Source: Darksidea phi (taxonomy: Eukaryota > Ascomycota > Dothideomycetes > Pleosporales > Lentitheciaceae). Taken from it: a stretch of 64,000 nucleotides of DNA. Below the pieces are notes generated by a model. The model saw only the letters and a program-made list of their open reading frames with translations. It did no database searches and was not told the origin of the DNA. The position numbers and the translations under genes are program-made. Positions within the stretch are counted from its first letter, which is position 1; every line of letters begins with the position of its first letter. The stretch is from assembly GCA_030770425.1 (NCBI GenBank), contig JASJFT010000158.1:1-64000 (forward strand), read 5' to 3'. Shown here piece by piece: positions 21,079 through 32,300 of the stretch.

Positions 21079-22824
21079 TCAGACCCTCCCAAATCGCAGA
21101 TTAGGCGGCGCTATACCCAGTCGCCTCCGCATGTTCCGGTCCGCCGCTGCAGACTTCACTCGTTGCCTCTTTATAGCCTCCAATTCCGCGTATTGGGCCA
21201 GATCTTGCGCCTCGCCGGGGAAGAATTCGCCAAGACGAGGTGCAGATGCGTCGATGGTGAAATTCTCATAAGGATTCTGTGATGGACGGCCGGTCGGAAC
21301 TTCCGTGGCTGTGTTATCTTCACGCGATGCCCATGGTGGAATGGTTGATCTCCATGGATGGGGAGAGCGTCTGGCAGGGATGGGGTTGCTGCGGCGGCTT
21401 GTACCTAGGACTAAGAGACTCTTCTCACCGAGGTGTACGTCTGTGTATGTCGAATCCCCACGCCGATCGTTACGCACATCATTTCTCAAGTTTTTAGGTA
21501 TATTGGTCTGTTGATAATCTTTTGGCGCATCCTCAGTGTGGGTTGGCGGTCCGTGTCTCGGCCGGCCGATGATCAAAGGCATCCATTTTCCGGCCGCAGG
21601 GCTTGATATGTATCCTTCTGATACGTCGTCTTCATCCGCCTGCAGGTTGTCATCAACCTCCATGGTTTTCTTAAAGACTGGGAATGTCGTAGGGCGCTGG
21701 CGAATGACTGCGGTAGTCTTACCGACATCGACTAATTCTATATCTTCAAGTAGTGACAGCCTAGCTTCTTGCCCCTCTAGATGGCTTTGCAAGAGCTGTT
21801 TATTCCCAGTAGATGCAGTAGTCATCGCTTCGACCTCACCAGACTCAACAGTGATGGACCTGTGGCTAGGCGCCTCTAGGGATAACTCTCTTGAGAGGGT
21901 ACCATGCGGATTCCCTAGATCGTTTTCGGCGGTCTCGAGGATCTTGTCAGATGAGAAGTCCTGCCTTTCGGACGATCGACCCTGCGCAATGGTGCTTACA
22001 TCGGATGCCGACGGGCTATACATGCTGACATCTTCAGACTGGCTCTCTGACTGGCCTGCGATGGTCTCGTGGCTATCATCACTATTGATGCTCTGCGGCG
22101 CCGAGGATTGCACTTCCAGGGCAGTGTTCGCCTCGGATGGTGTTGGACCGTGCACCCTCAAGTTCTTCCACGGGGAGTTGGCCGCTCGCTCGATCGCATT
22201 ATCCTTCCTCCTTGTTGTATCGGCATCTGGTTCGACATCTGTTACAACCCACGAGTTATCCCCACCCTCAACCCATTCTTGATAGTTTCTATCGCGCTTG
22301 ATCCACCTCATTGCCCGATCTAAATTCGCTCGGAACGTCGTCCACTTTAGCGCTTCGTCGCTAAAGCCTGCAACGAGTGCGTAGTACAACACAACAGCAC
22401 AGAGCATATCGCGAATTCCCGGCTTCTGTTCCTTCACAAAAGCCGGAGTGTATTGCAGGAAGCAAAACGGCGAGTTTAAACCCCCCGCTTTCCGCAGCAT
22501 GCCCGCTGTAGCTCTTCGCCATGCCCGCTTTTTGCCATTCACTATTGTCAACTCGTCCCAGATCTCAACAGGCGGCGTTAAGCCGCACTTCGGAGAGATA
22601 TACGCCCAAATTTCCGCTGTCGTGGTACAATCGGCTTGTTTGCGATAGCCTAGGAATAGCTTCGTAGATTGCGAGTTCGGCGCACCGCGGAAAGTTAGAG
22701 TTTTACCGGATGGGAGTGAGTCGAGGATCTGGAGATGGCGGCGCGTTTGGAGGTAGGTACGGAGTTCTGTAACTTCTGATTGGTAGGTCATGGGAGGGTT
22801 GCTGGGTATGGATTGGATAGGCAT
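21079..22824 (-). CDS. YYF-family protein B, unknown function
   Basis: An intact single-exon gene of 581 residues; the ATG at 22824 (MPIQSIPSN) was chosen because the longer frame begins only with TTG. Residues about 15-195 hold the family domain: a TYLQTRRHLQILDSLP helix, FLGYRKQ, the strand motif AEIWAYISP, and the helix VVLYYALVAGFSDEALKW. Residues about 200-480 are Ser-, Asp- and Glu-rich and probably disordered. The last 45 residues are basic and helical, with KRQRVK and RRRLG clusters that could act as a nuclear localisation signal. No signal peptide, membrane segment or catalytic motif is visible. It is one of the best-preserved members of the cluster. Function unknown; the nuclear idea is inference. 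Confidence 0.7.
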   Translation of the reverse strand: MPIQSIPSNPPMTYQSEVTELRTYLQTRRHLQILDSLPSGKTLTFRGAPNSQSTKLFLGYRKQADCTTTAEIWAYISPKCGLTPPVEIWDELTIVNGKKRAWRRATAGMLRKAGGLNSPFCFLQYTPAFVKEQKPGIRDMLCAVVLYYALVAGFSDEALKWTTFRANLDRAMRWIKRDRNYQEWVEGGDNSWVVTDVEPDADTTRRKDNAIERAANSPWKNLRVHGPTPSEANTALEVQSSAPQSINSDDSHETIAGQSESQSEDVSMYSPSASDVSTIAQGRSSERQDFSSDKILETAENDLGNPHGTLSRELSLEAPSHRSITVESGEVEAMTTASTGNKQLLQSHLEGQEARLSLLEDIELVDVGKTTAVIRQRPTTFPVFKKTMEVDDNLQADEDDVSEGYISSPAAGKWMPLIIGRPRHGPPTHTEDAPKDYQQTNIPKNLRNDVRNDRRGDSTYTDVHLGEKSLLVLGTSRRSNPIPARRSPHPWRSTIPPWASREDNTATEVPTGRPSQNPYENFTIDASAPRLGEFFPGEAQDLAQYAELEAIKRQRVKSAAADRNMRRRLGIAPPNLRFGRV

Positions 22825-23314
22825 ATCGATGGTTTTGAGGGAGGTGCTCGGTGTTGCGGTTGGTTCTAGGGCCGCGTGGGGGCGATGAGGGGAAGTGCGA
22901 GGCAATGTAGGGCGGTCGCGATCGGTGGTGAAAGAGCGATATTGTAGAGATCATGGGCACGGGCAAGAAATCACGTGCTGTGCTACCATTGGGTTAGCAG
23001 ACTTTCATAGAGCTTTCTGCGTACTTTCATGCTCGAAGGTCTACACTCCCGTATCAAGTCAACTCTCAAGTTGCAATAGAGCCATTGTCATTTCGCTGTT
23101 CTGCACTTGCTCCATTCTCATTCTGTTCACCAAGGTATAATACCAAGAAATTCGACTAATCAATCAAAACAGAAAGACCGTATCTGAAATGATTTCCTTG
23201 ATTCACGAGCTGTGATAATCGTAGGACGTATTCCCTTTCTAGCCGATGTATAATCCATATGCTGTCCGAATGCCATGCGTTACTGCTAGAGACTTAGGGT
23301 TGTGCGACGGAGAC
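22825..23314. other. Intergenic between YYF members B and C
   Basis: No gene recognised. Contains the upstream region of B and the 3' region of C. Confidence 0.4.
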
Positions 23315-24793
23315 TTAAGATGAGTCACCATCGATCTTGCGGCGCTTGTTCGCACCCACTTGGCTCTCGCGCTGCGTCTGTTTAGCACGAGCAACTATCG
23401 CCTCCATCTTCGAAATGTCTAGGCTCTCCAGAAGAGCTCTCTCCTCTTCGTTGACTCGATCAATCTCGTGCTGATGCTGGCCCTCTTGCTCTGCCCACTG
23501 CCTGACATTCTTTTTCATCCTCTCCAATGCTTGCTCCCTGGTCTGCAACTCCTTCTTGATCTTCGCTATGTTGGTTTTCTCGTCCTGATACCGTTGCATC
23601 CCTTCAATCCTCTTCTTTTGAATCTCCAAACGTTCTTTCTTGTGGAAGGCCTTCTTCGTCGCGGCTTCATCGAGAGGAGAGAGGAGTTGCTTTTGCATCT
23701 CGCTGTTGAGATCACATTTCTGGAACGACTCCCAGGAGTTTGTTAGTATATTTTGTAAATCCACACAACCCCACAGGCCGAAAAGTCTTACCGTTAGAAA
23801 GGTCGCCGGGGCTGTATTTGGGGACGGGTGAACAACCGCGTGCATCTCCGGTGTTGACGGGAAACGATGCGGCCCACGAGGGAGGTCCTGACGATGCGCA
23901 ACTCGGATACTCTCACGTTCGCTAGTGTCATCGGAATCATGGAAAAGCGAACGCAATTCGTCATCTTGGATACGCGGCTGTGAAGCGCCGCTTGGTGTAT
24001 TGGCCTCAAATGCGGCTTTGGTTGACGCGCTTACCGGTCCAGTCCGAAGGGGTCCAAATTTTTGGCCTCGTACGCCGCGCGACTCTGTCTTCACCATACG
24101 GTTTGGGTGGCGGTGAGCGGACGCAGCTGGAGGCGGAGCGGACGCAGCTGGAGGCGGAGCGGACGCAGCTAGAGGCAGAGCGTCCGAAGCCTTGTCCATG
24201 GGTGTGCGGGATTTGTTGAGCTTATTCGCAGCGACCTTAATGGACCTTCTGAAACTCTCGGTGATGGTAATAGGGAATGGAAATGCAATCTTGGCCTTGA
24301 AGAAGTAGTAATTGACCGTGGCAGCGAGGATACCCTGTTCGTTCGTTTTCGGAAACTCTTTGCGCAAAGCAACCTCTTGAAGAACGTCTTTACCAAAGAC
24401 ATGCTCGACTGAGCGATAGATCTCGGGGCCTTTGAAGTACCTCACAGAAGGAACGCCTTTTTCGCCTTTATGCTTGTGCTGCACAAGATAGCCCCAGATG
24501 GTCACGGTGCGACCGTACTTGTTCTTGGACTTGCACTGTCCTATGTTGATCTTGAACGGGAGAAGTGCTCGCTCTGTCTCATTCCGGGAACTAGCGTTTG
24601 GATCGAGATAGTGGTTGCGATCCAGTGGGAGTATCTCGGCCTCGTGAGCGTGGAGGCTATCCAACAAGTGTGCCTCTGAACCCATGGCTCGAGTCAGACG
24701 TTCAAGCGGCGTAAGCCCACGTTCTCTAGCCGACTCCGGAACCATGCTTGGAGCTGGAGGAGCGATCGCAGAATTCTGAGATGGAGCAGACAT
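23315..24793 (-). CDS. YYF-family protein C with coiled coil and basic tail
   Basis: The frame from the ATG at 24793 is open for 492 codons. It contains a 72-nt segment (23720-23791) with a GTAAGA donor, a TACTAAC branch point and a CAG acceptor, so the spliced protein would be 468 residues and the unspliced one 492, both in frame. Domains in order: Pro/Ala-rich start; family domain at about 60-190 with PFKINIGQ, the strand motif TVTIWGYLVQ and the helix TVNYYFFKAKIAFPFP; a linker with three APPPAAS repeats; a strongly charged coiled coil at about 370-480; and a C-terminal NKRRKIDG motif. The tail matches that of member D (NKRRKTDG), which supports common descent and a possible nuclear signal. 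Function unknown. Confidence 0.75.
   Translation of the reverse strand: MSAPSQNSAIAPPAPSMVPESARERGLTPLERLTRAMGSEAHLLDSLHAHEAEILPLDRNHYLDPNASSRNETERALLPFKINIGQCKSKNKYGRTVTIWGYLVQHKHKGEKGVPSVRYFKGPEIYRSVEHVFGKDVLQEVALRKEFPKTNEQGILAATVNYYFFKAKIAFPFPITITESFRRSIKVAANKLNKSRTPMDKASDALPLAASAPPPAASAPPPAASAHRHPNRMVKTESRGVRGQKFGPLRTGPVSASTKAAFEANTPSGASQPRIQDDELRSLFHDSDDTSERESIRVAHRQDLPRGPHRFPSTPEMHAVVHPSPNTAPATFLTVRLFGLWGCVDLQNILTNSWESFQKCDLNSEMQKQLLSPLDEAATKKAFHKKERLEIQKKRIEGMQRYQDEKTNIAKIKKELQTREQALERMKKNVRQWAEQEGQHQHEIDRVNEEERALLESLDISKMEAIVARAKQTQRESQVGANKRRKIDGDSS
23720..23791 (-). other. Stop-free in-frame intron of gene C
   Basis: 72 nt, divisible by three, without a stop codon. It has textbook splice signals (GTAAGA, TACTAAC, CAG). 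Member D has an intron at the matching place, just ahead of the coiled coil, which supports it being an intron rather than coding sequence. Retention would insert 24 hydrophobic residues. Confidence 0.7.
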
Positions 24794-25708
24794 TGCACTT
24801 GCGGACTAAGTTAGTTGGTTATATAGTCATGGTGATGTAGTCCGAAGCCTTTGTGTACCTTGAACTCTAGGACGGGGCCACGAACCTAGTTGTTGGTGTG
24901 GGATATGGAGGGAAGCTCGAGCAAGTGCGCACTTGAGTTGTTTTGATAAGACTCCGGCGTTGTCCCTCGCAACCTTCTTTTGGTCCGAGACCCAAAGTGC
25001 AGGAAGAGTTCTACAGTGAAGTAGCTTGGGCTGAAATCTTTGGCGCTACTTTCTAAGTGAATGCGGATTCCGCGCCCCGCTTTAAACTGCCTGTATGGCG
25101 GTGAATTTGACCGCGTTCATGTTACGGGCCGAGGAAAGAGGCGTCATAAGCCAAAAATTGGTAAGATGAGATGGATTTTACACTCTAGCCTCAGAGATTA
25201 TATGATATAAACTTTCAGCTGCGAGATGACATCTCCCTGATATGGTATACACCGGAAGCTGCGATGATCGAGTACATGCTTGTATGTGGTCCTGCTGGAC
25301 ATCAGCGATGATTGTGCAACGAGGGAGGTTTGGTACTCGTTGCGTCTGTCTAGGATGCTCTTGCATTCATTTAGGTGTCAAATTCTATCTACATGAGTGT
25401 AATTTGCATGCATAAGTTGTTTCTCCACATAAACTCATGACATATAATAGAAGCGACAAAACCGTACGTGGAAATTTATTAAAACATCTAATCAATAGTT
25501 AAGAGGCGTCCTTCAAAATCTATAAAGTGAACAACCACAACTAGATTAATGAATTTTCGGAAATATGGAGTGCTTTGGTACAAATTGACTAGTTACTGAG
25601 TACATAACTTCGCCCTAATCATATACAGCCCTCTTCTGATGCAAAAGTGCTTCCAGGTTACATACAATATTCTCCAAAACACTGGTATCCGCGCCCTATA
25701 TAGGAAGT
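24794..25708. other. Intergenic between YYF members C and D
   Basis: About 900 bases without a recognisable gene; the right half (25380-25700) is AT-rich. Presumably the promoter of C and the terminator of D. Confidence 0.4.
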
Positions 25709-27178
25709 CTATTCCACTATCAAAGGGCTATCCCGAGAACCATCAGTCTTGCGACGTTTGTTCACAAACTGAGCGCGATCCTCAGACCCCAAGCTCCGTG
25801 AATCCTTCATCAATGTCGAGAAAGTGGGATATCGGTCCAAAATGAGCTTTTTTTCTGCCTGCACATCAGGTTTCTTCAGGTCATGGCTTTTTCTCCGCTC
25901 GTGATGGTAGACCACCTTCTCGGTCATCGTCACCTTTTTCGCCCGCGCTACTTTCAGCTGCCGCTCTAGCTCAGCGACTGCAGCTTCTGCGGCAGTTTCA
26001 TGTCTTATTGCAGATTCCAGATCGTTATCAATTATCCTCGCTTCCACCTTGCGTGCTCTCGCTCTCTCTTCAATCTTTTCGATAGGGCCCCGAATACACT
26101 TCTCTATCATGGCGTTGAACTCGTTGTGGACATCCTTGATAGCTGTTAGTCATATGGATGTTTGAGCTGGGGAGTATGCGTACGGCTGGACTAACTTGCG
26201 TGGTGGCTGGGTGGGAGGCAGTGGGAACCTCAGCGGTCGGCGGCGAATCGGGTTCTTTAATTGGCCTTGAGGTGTTTCCAGTTGTTTCTGACACGTCTTT
26301 GGGTGAGTGCGTAGAGGGATCATCAGGGATATCGATGAGCTCGTTCTCTGACCCTGTTCCACACATGGCGTTATTCTCAGGGATTGGTTCGGGAGACTGT
26401 TCGTTTGAACTAAAGTCGAGGTCAGCTGTGGGATGTTGTTCGTCTGAACCAAAGTCGAGGTCCGCCACGGAAGAACTGTATGACACTACTTTCGGTACGC
26501 AAGGCTCTTGAGCGTCATAATCATCTTCGCTGGCCGTCACGGTCGCTCGTGAAGAATGTTCGTCTTGATCCTGACAATCTTGCTCTGCGGGTCCGCCTCC
26601 ATTCGGGACACCTTTTCGCACCTTCGCTTTATTGCATTGGAGGCAGAATTGTTCTTGCTCATTCTCGGGAACTTCCATAACAGGGCGAATGCAGTAAATG
26701 CAATGCTCTCCGTCGTCTTCGGTAGCCTCCAGGATGGCTGTATGACGAGGGATGTCGCAAGTGTCGCGGACAAAATGAACTCGAGGAATAGTTGCCGATA
26801 ACATATGCGTGGATGTTCGGGAACTTTGAGCGAGGCGGGGCGATGTGGTATCGGGTCTTAAAGTACACTTCTTGTACGTTTTGACGGCCTGCTTCAGATG
26901 CGACAGTATGTTGTCCTTGAAGCTGATCGGAAAGGGTAGGGTAACGGCGTATTTGAAGAGATAGTGCATCACCACTGGCCCGATATGGCCACGAACGGTG
27001 GCGCGGTATTTCTTCACGGGAATCTCAACTCGAAAGGTCACAAGACCAGCAAGTTTATACACCTCGATGTGGTTCACAGGACGAGTAGTCATGTCTTTAT
27101 TGGTGCATATGTCATTGAATTTTCCGAAACGAATTTCGAAGATAACAGTATCGTCTTGCTTGTTTGATTCTCAGCCAT
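25709..27178 (-). CDS. YYF-family protein D with CxxC pair and basic tail; possible frameshift
   Basis: Two exons: the first runs from the 5' end to about 26184 or 26196, and the second from 26134 to 25709. The intron ends at 26135, with a donor at 26183 (GTACGC) or 26195 (GTTAGT). The longest frame has an ATG at 27092, but homology to member C (PFKINIGQ versus VIFEIRFG) extends in that frame up to 27170, where a stop lies. A better N-terminus with an ATG at 27178 reads in another frame, so a one-base shift near 27150 is inferred. Features: strand motif HIEVYKLAG, helix region MHYLFKYAVTLPFP (aligned with YYFFKAKIAFPFP of C), a CIYC...CLQC pair spaced by 15 residues that may bind zinc, an acidic linker, a coiled coil, and a tail with NKRRKTDG. 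Function unknown. It may be a recent pseudogene. Confidence 0.55.
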
Positions 27179-27806
27179 AACTTGAGCGAGCGGCAGTGGT
27201 AGCAAGATATCAAACTTATCAATTTGGTCTGTGTGCTGCCTTTGAGCTCGACAAGCGTTGCAGACTAAAGTGTCATAATGGAAGGCTGTGCTATAGTATC
27301 AGTATGAGGATTACCAATGAATCTCTGCATGTATTACTCGGCTTCTGGTTCTTCACGTGGGCTTGCTCACGGGGTTTCAATATGGGCTCATGACTGATTG
27401 ATAGAATCTACAGCCTTTGATTCTTAGGCGTCCATTCTATTCTACCGCAAGGTTCTTGAGCCGCATATACGGAAGACACTCCTCTCTCACTGGAGAAGCA
27501 GCTGACGCGGTCGCTATCCCGCCACGTGAAACGGTGGACCCGATTCCCAGATTAATGTATAGCTGAGCCAATTTACGTTCCTCCAAAATCCTTCATTAGC
27601 AGTAATCCAACGAGACTGTATGATAAAAGTGACGGAAATCACGGGTCGCGCCTCAGCCTCTTGGCTTCTGCCCTCCGACCGGCTTCATACATGAAGCCCA
27701 GCTGATCCGCCGAGCCGTATAGACATAAATTCCAACAACCGCCGCTTCTTGCCCCCGATGATCTTCTGTTCATGCACAAAACTCTCCGTTTCAAGAGTCA
27801 GCCTCT
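27179..27806. other. Region between YYF members D and E
   Basis: No complete gene. On the minus strand the part up to about 27300 has a frame reading YDTLVCNACRAQRQHTDQ that runs into the ATG region of D and may be more of its N-terminus. Near 27700-27800 another frame (HEQKIIGGKKRRLLEF) looks like the lost coiled-coil tail of E. Confidence 0.35.
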
Positions 27807-28976
27807 TCAATCCTGTCCGATCTCTCGCCTTCGCTCGTCAATGTTCTTGAGCTTTCCGCCGAGATCAGTCTCGCTCACGAGCCTGGAATTGAAAGCGTCG
27901 ATTCGTTCGTTTCGGTCGACAGGGAACTCATCGATGGGGATGGGCTCTAGCTACGTAGAAGTCAGAATTAGTGCTACAATGGCTTTCGAAAGGTGATACT
28001 CACCGCTGGCTGCGATTCCATAAGCGCATGGGAACTCGGTCGCTCGACGGCAACGCGGTTTTCAATCCCATCCGAGGCAGGCAAACCGCCAGTCTCACAG
28101 TCTAGCAGTCCAGGAGGAGCGCCGCTAATATAGGAGAACTGACTACCGGTTGCGCCATCTCCTGTGGTGGCATGACGGCTTAGCGTTGCTCGTGCGCTGG
28201 TAGCCTGCTTCGTTGCCTCGCTTGTGCAGTCATCGTTATACGCTTAAAAGAGAGCAGTAACAGTCCTATACATACCAAGAGCTCATACAGGCGATGCTAG
28301 TCAAGTCGCATCTCTCTCGCTGTGCCAGTTGCGAGCCAGTTCCGAAGGTCCCAGTGCCAGCACGCGAGGATGCTTGGCGCGACACTACACTTGTGACACC
28401 TCGAGTTTTCGTGATGATACGCGGCTCCCTCTCTGCTTCCGCGAATTCCCGACAACGCATCCTTAACGTGGCAAAGAATTTCGCTTCGAGCAGAATGGCG
28501 TAGGCTAGCCTGTCGGCCGGTATCCGCAGCGCCGCCATCTTCTCCAGGAAGTAGTATTTGGCTAACGCGATTAACTTCTCCATGCTGAACATCCGTTTGG
28601 AGGCTTCGAATTTGTCCTCAACGAAATGGCCAATGCCATCTACTCCGTAACCGAAAGAGTCGCCTGTCATATCTGAGGACCGGAACAATAGCCACGGTTG
28701 GGCGATTGGGGGCAATGGGGGGAGGAGGCATATCCAAATCCGGCGCTGGACGACTGCGACAGTGCTGCTCACATGTATCTAGCCGACTAACAATTTGATA
28801 TGGCATGCTTCATCGTGATCGTACTGCCTCGCTACGGTCACATGGGTTAGTGGGAGGGCGCGGAGATTGTCGGCACTGATTTCGGCCACCAGGTTCGCGA
28901 GGTTTTTCGATATGAACGCCTTGACAGATACAGAGGTCGACTGTGGTTAGGGTATATTAGGACGTACGAGGTCCAT
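27807..28976 (-). pseudogene. YYF-family member E, with in-frame stop
   Basis: Three exon blocks fit: 28946-28289, 28242-28004 and 27950-27807, with introns of 46 and 53 nt (GTATGA and GTGAGT donors). The first block reads AFISKNLANLVAEISADN through ACHIKLLVG, then TAG (28779-28781), and continues in the same frame with RRIWICLLPPL, GYGVDGIGHF and the helix IALAKYYFLEKMAAL. Aligned with member F, the TAG sits where a Lys codon would be. The only upstream ATG (28976) is followed after nine codons by a second stop, which only a 27-nt intron would remove. Exon 3 ends in a charged helix, and the rest of the coiled coil lies in other frames beyond 27807. I conclude it is a decayed member, with splicing signals still intact. 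Confidence 0.6.
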
Positions 28977-29394
28977 GCAGCATTTGTTTATATACATAGA
29001 GGCACTAATTTCCTAGCAAACACTCGCCACCGAGTATAAAGAGAGCAATTGGTTACTATGACGGCCGGGGTCCTAGACAGAGCAGTTCTACGCTAACTCC
29101 TCCATAGACGTCACTACTTTGCTGCATAACAGCCAACAGAGCTCAAATGAGAAGAAATCTCAACCATTGTTCCCGATAGGCTAGTGTCAATTAATCTTCC
29201 GAAGAGCCACAAATACTCTCGACCCTTCAGAAAGGTGCTACTGTTTAAAACAGGGTTTGCGCTAATCATACCCGAGCTACATATGCCCAAACTCCCGACA
29301 TTCTCGTCAGAGGTCCTTCAATCTCGTATTTCGTTTGTTGCTGGACAAGAGAACAGTCCTTCTACCGATGCAGGTTCTGCACTGGATTGTAATG
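28977..29394. other. Intergenic between YYF members E and G-F
   Basis: No gene seen. A TATATAAA element (minus strand, about 28985-28996) lies close to the first ATG of E. Confidence 0.4.
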
Positions 29395-32300
29395 CTAAGC
29401 ATTCATCTGACGTTCGTTCACCAAGTCTTGGTCCGTGCTACTTGAGCGAGGCAATACCTGCCCAACTTTCTGGTTGATTTGGCGGAGTTCGGAAGCAGCC
29501 TTATCAGCATCCTCTGTAGTGGCTAACACAGCGGTTAGGAGTTGGCTCATCGATGTTATGTGCTTTCGGTAAGACGTCGAATGCTTTTGGACCCGCCGGC
29601 ACACTTTATTCTGCTGGCGCAGCAGCTTCTCATATCGGATTTCGGATTCTATCAAACTTTCCGATGCGGCCCCATATCTTTCGACGGTCCTGTGAGTTAT
29701 ACGACGTGCACTAGGCGAGTTTTGTGTGCGGCTGTGTGATCCCCGAGTTGAGACTTTCCGTAGGAACCGGGAACTATGAATACCAGTGTTAGGCGGCAGC
29801 CTGTTTGTCCGACAGCTGAGATGGCGTGTATGATCCTGTTCCGCGCAGAGCTCCCTCCTGTTGCCATCAATATTCTCCGGAGAGCCACGGAGACTCTCGA
29901 TTGAATCATTGGCTGGGATCTCCGGATGCGGAAATCGAGAAGGTCCGCTTTCAGTCCCATGCCTCCCAGAACGACTACTGCGTGGTCTTCCATCCTTCGA
30001 GAGCTTGGAAGGTTCAGGTCCTTGCATTGTACCTTCTTCCCCGTCATCTCTAGTGAGACCCTGCATCGCGTCCTGGTCCCTGCTCTCGCTGCCTTTGTTC
30101 TTACCTGACTTCTTTTTGTCATGGGCAATGTGAATGATCCGCCGATTGACATCGCTCCCCTCAACCGTACCAAAAGACTGCTCTCCATGATTTGCAGGCA
30201 TATTCCCACCACCAGAACTCACAAAATCCGCATCAATCATGTTGATATCGCTAACCTGTGGTTCTATAGAACCTGTGTCGCTAACAGAATCGTCCGACAT
30301 GTCGTCTGAATAGTCTGGGTCGCTCGATATCTCGATGGCACGAGTGTCTAGTAGCTGTTGATGTAGATGATCATAAGGGTTGTGTTGTTTCTGTCCGCGC
30401 ATCTGCCTCAGTGACTCCATCATGGCCCTGTTCTTTTGAGACGGCGAACAAAAAGGGAGGTCGTCTTCGAGGTTGTTGGTTTGATCGATATCTAGCATTA
30501 CTGGGGTTGGGGCTATAGATGTGCGGCTAGGAAAGCGCGGCACTCTAAGAGATGCGTCGGTGATAGTTGTAGTTTCATTTCGATTGTCGTGATCCGCCTT
30601 TTCAGAAGGTCGGGAGATTGCGAGATGAGATTGCTTAGTAGCATCGTGCGGAGTGTCGTGCACTCGCAATTCTTCTTCTACAGTTCTCCGCGATTGTGCA
30701 TGTGCCTTCTGTGGGGATGTAATTCCAGAAGGATTGATACGCTTTGCGCGTTCGTTGCCGTCCGAAGCTAAAAGCCGAGCATTGTCGAGGTGAGGTCGCT
30801 TTCTAGCTATTGTATTGCCGTTGAATACTTGCGGTCGTCCTTTCGAGACTCGTTTCCTAAATTGGATCCCAGGGTTGTCCTTCAAAAATGACTTCATTTC
30901 GGCAACGAAGGAAGGGTTGATGGGGATGATGTGCTCAGAATAGCCTCCAAAGTCTGAATCCACGGCCAATAGGAAGTAGTACTTAATCAAGGCATAGAAC
31001 TGCGCATCGTTGGGCTTCCTGTCAAAAGGCTCTTCGAGTTCGACGAGGCCACCTTGAAGTTCGTTGTATGAAACTAGCTTTGAAATGACGCGAGAAACAC
31101 CTGAGCGGTCAATAGTTGGATTCTCCACTTGAATGGAATGTTTGGGGCCAACCACGCGATTACGGTTCTTTTTCAGGTAGGCATATACGCTTCCACCGGC
31201 CTTTGGCTCCTCGTCGCCAATGTACTTCCCTAGACGGAGCCGGATGGGAATGTAATCAGCTTGATGGCCGTGTGTGGTGAAATTCATGTCCATGAGCTGT
31301 GGGAGGAGCGAAAGGCCGGCTACCTTGTGGCGAAGGAAAGCAAGCGCTGTTGGTCCGGATGGACACACGTCTCTCTCCATTACAGAGTCGATCTCGTTCA
31401 TTTTGGACTTTCCGTGATCGCCTTGTAGAGGACCGAGGTTGGTCTCATCGCGTCCAATACCCTCATCGACGTGGTCCACATCCATGATATTGTCGTCGGT
31501 GGGAGTACCATGGTCGGTAACAGAGCCAGCTTCAAGCGGCTCCACTGTCTCGCTGTTAGCCCTGGGAGATTTAGAGACGAAGAGCCCGCTACTGGTCGCA
31601 TCGCTATCAGAAAAGATGCCACCCGCCGACAGACAGCCGTAACCTCTCGTCCTACTAGCTCTCCGGCCATTTCAGTCTTACCAATAGTCTCGATGTTCGA
31701 ATTCTCGTGCGTATTCTCGGTCTCCGGTAAAGTCGTTACCAATGAACGCGCTGAGGTATCGACAGTTTCCTCTTTAATCTCAAGGTTAAAAACATTCTCC
31801 CGTCCTTCGGTAGGAGATGTTTGGGGGATACGCAAGAGCGTGGAGACGTCAAGGGTAGGCTCTCCGGGCTGAAGGGATTCTAGTGTGAACCTCTTCTCGG
31901 GGTTTCGATCGCGCACGTCCTGGCATATTCGAGACTCTCGGAGTGTGCTCATGACATCGATGACCTCGACGTATGACGGATAATACAGTTTATCGAACTG
32001 GCAGGTGTGGTGCGTGTTCGCCCACAGGAGACAATAGTACCTCACCAACGTGAGGGCTTGCGGCAACATCTTGTTTCGTAGACCGTGCTCGATGTGGTGA
32101 TCCCAAGAAAACGGTTCGTAAATGACCATATTAGAGGGATATCCTCTGTCGGTGGTGACGGCCCAGGCGTTGGACAAGTGATCGACACGATACGAAGAGC
32201 CGTCTGGACCTACGCGAAAGAGATCTTTCCGTGAGTGGCCAACATCCATACGTACCGCCAAATTGTTGTGACCATTCTGCGCTATGAAGTTAAAGTCGTG

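Noticed and set aside
28243..28275. 33-nt intron with a GTATGT donor in member E
   Set aside because: It breaks the reading frame; a GTATGA donor 13 bases upstream gives a normal 46-nt intron and keeps frame.
31398..31660. Continuation of the G frame beyond 31682 as a separate C-terminus
   Set aside because: The alternative frame over the same bases gives acidic, protein-like sequence that runs into domain F, and splice signals join the two; the continuation reads as noise.
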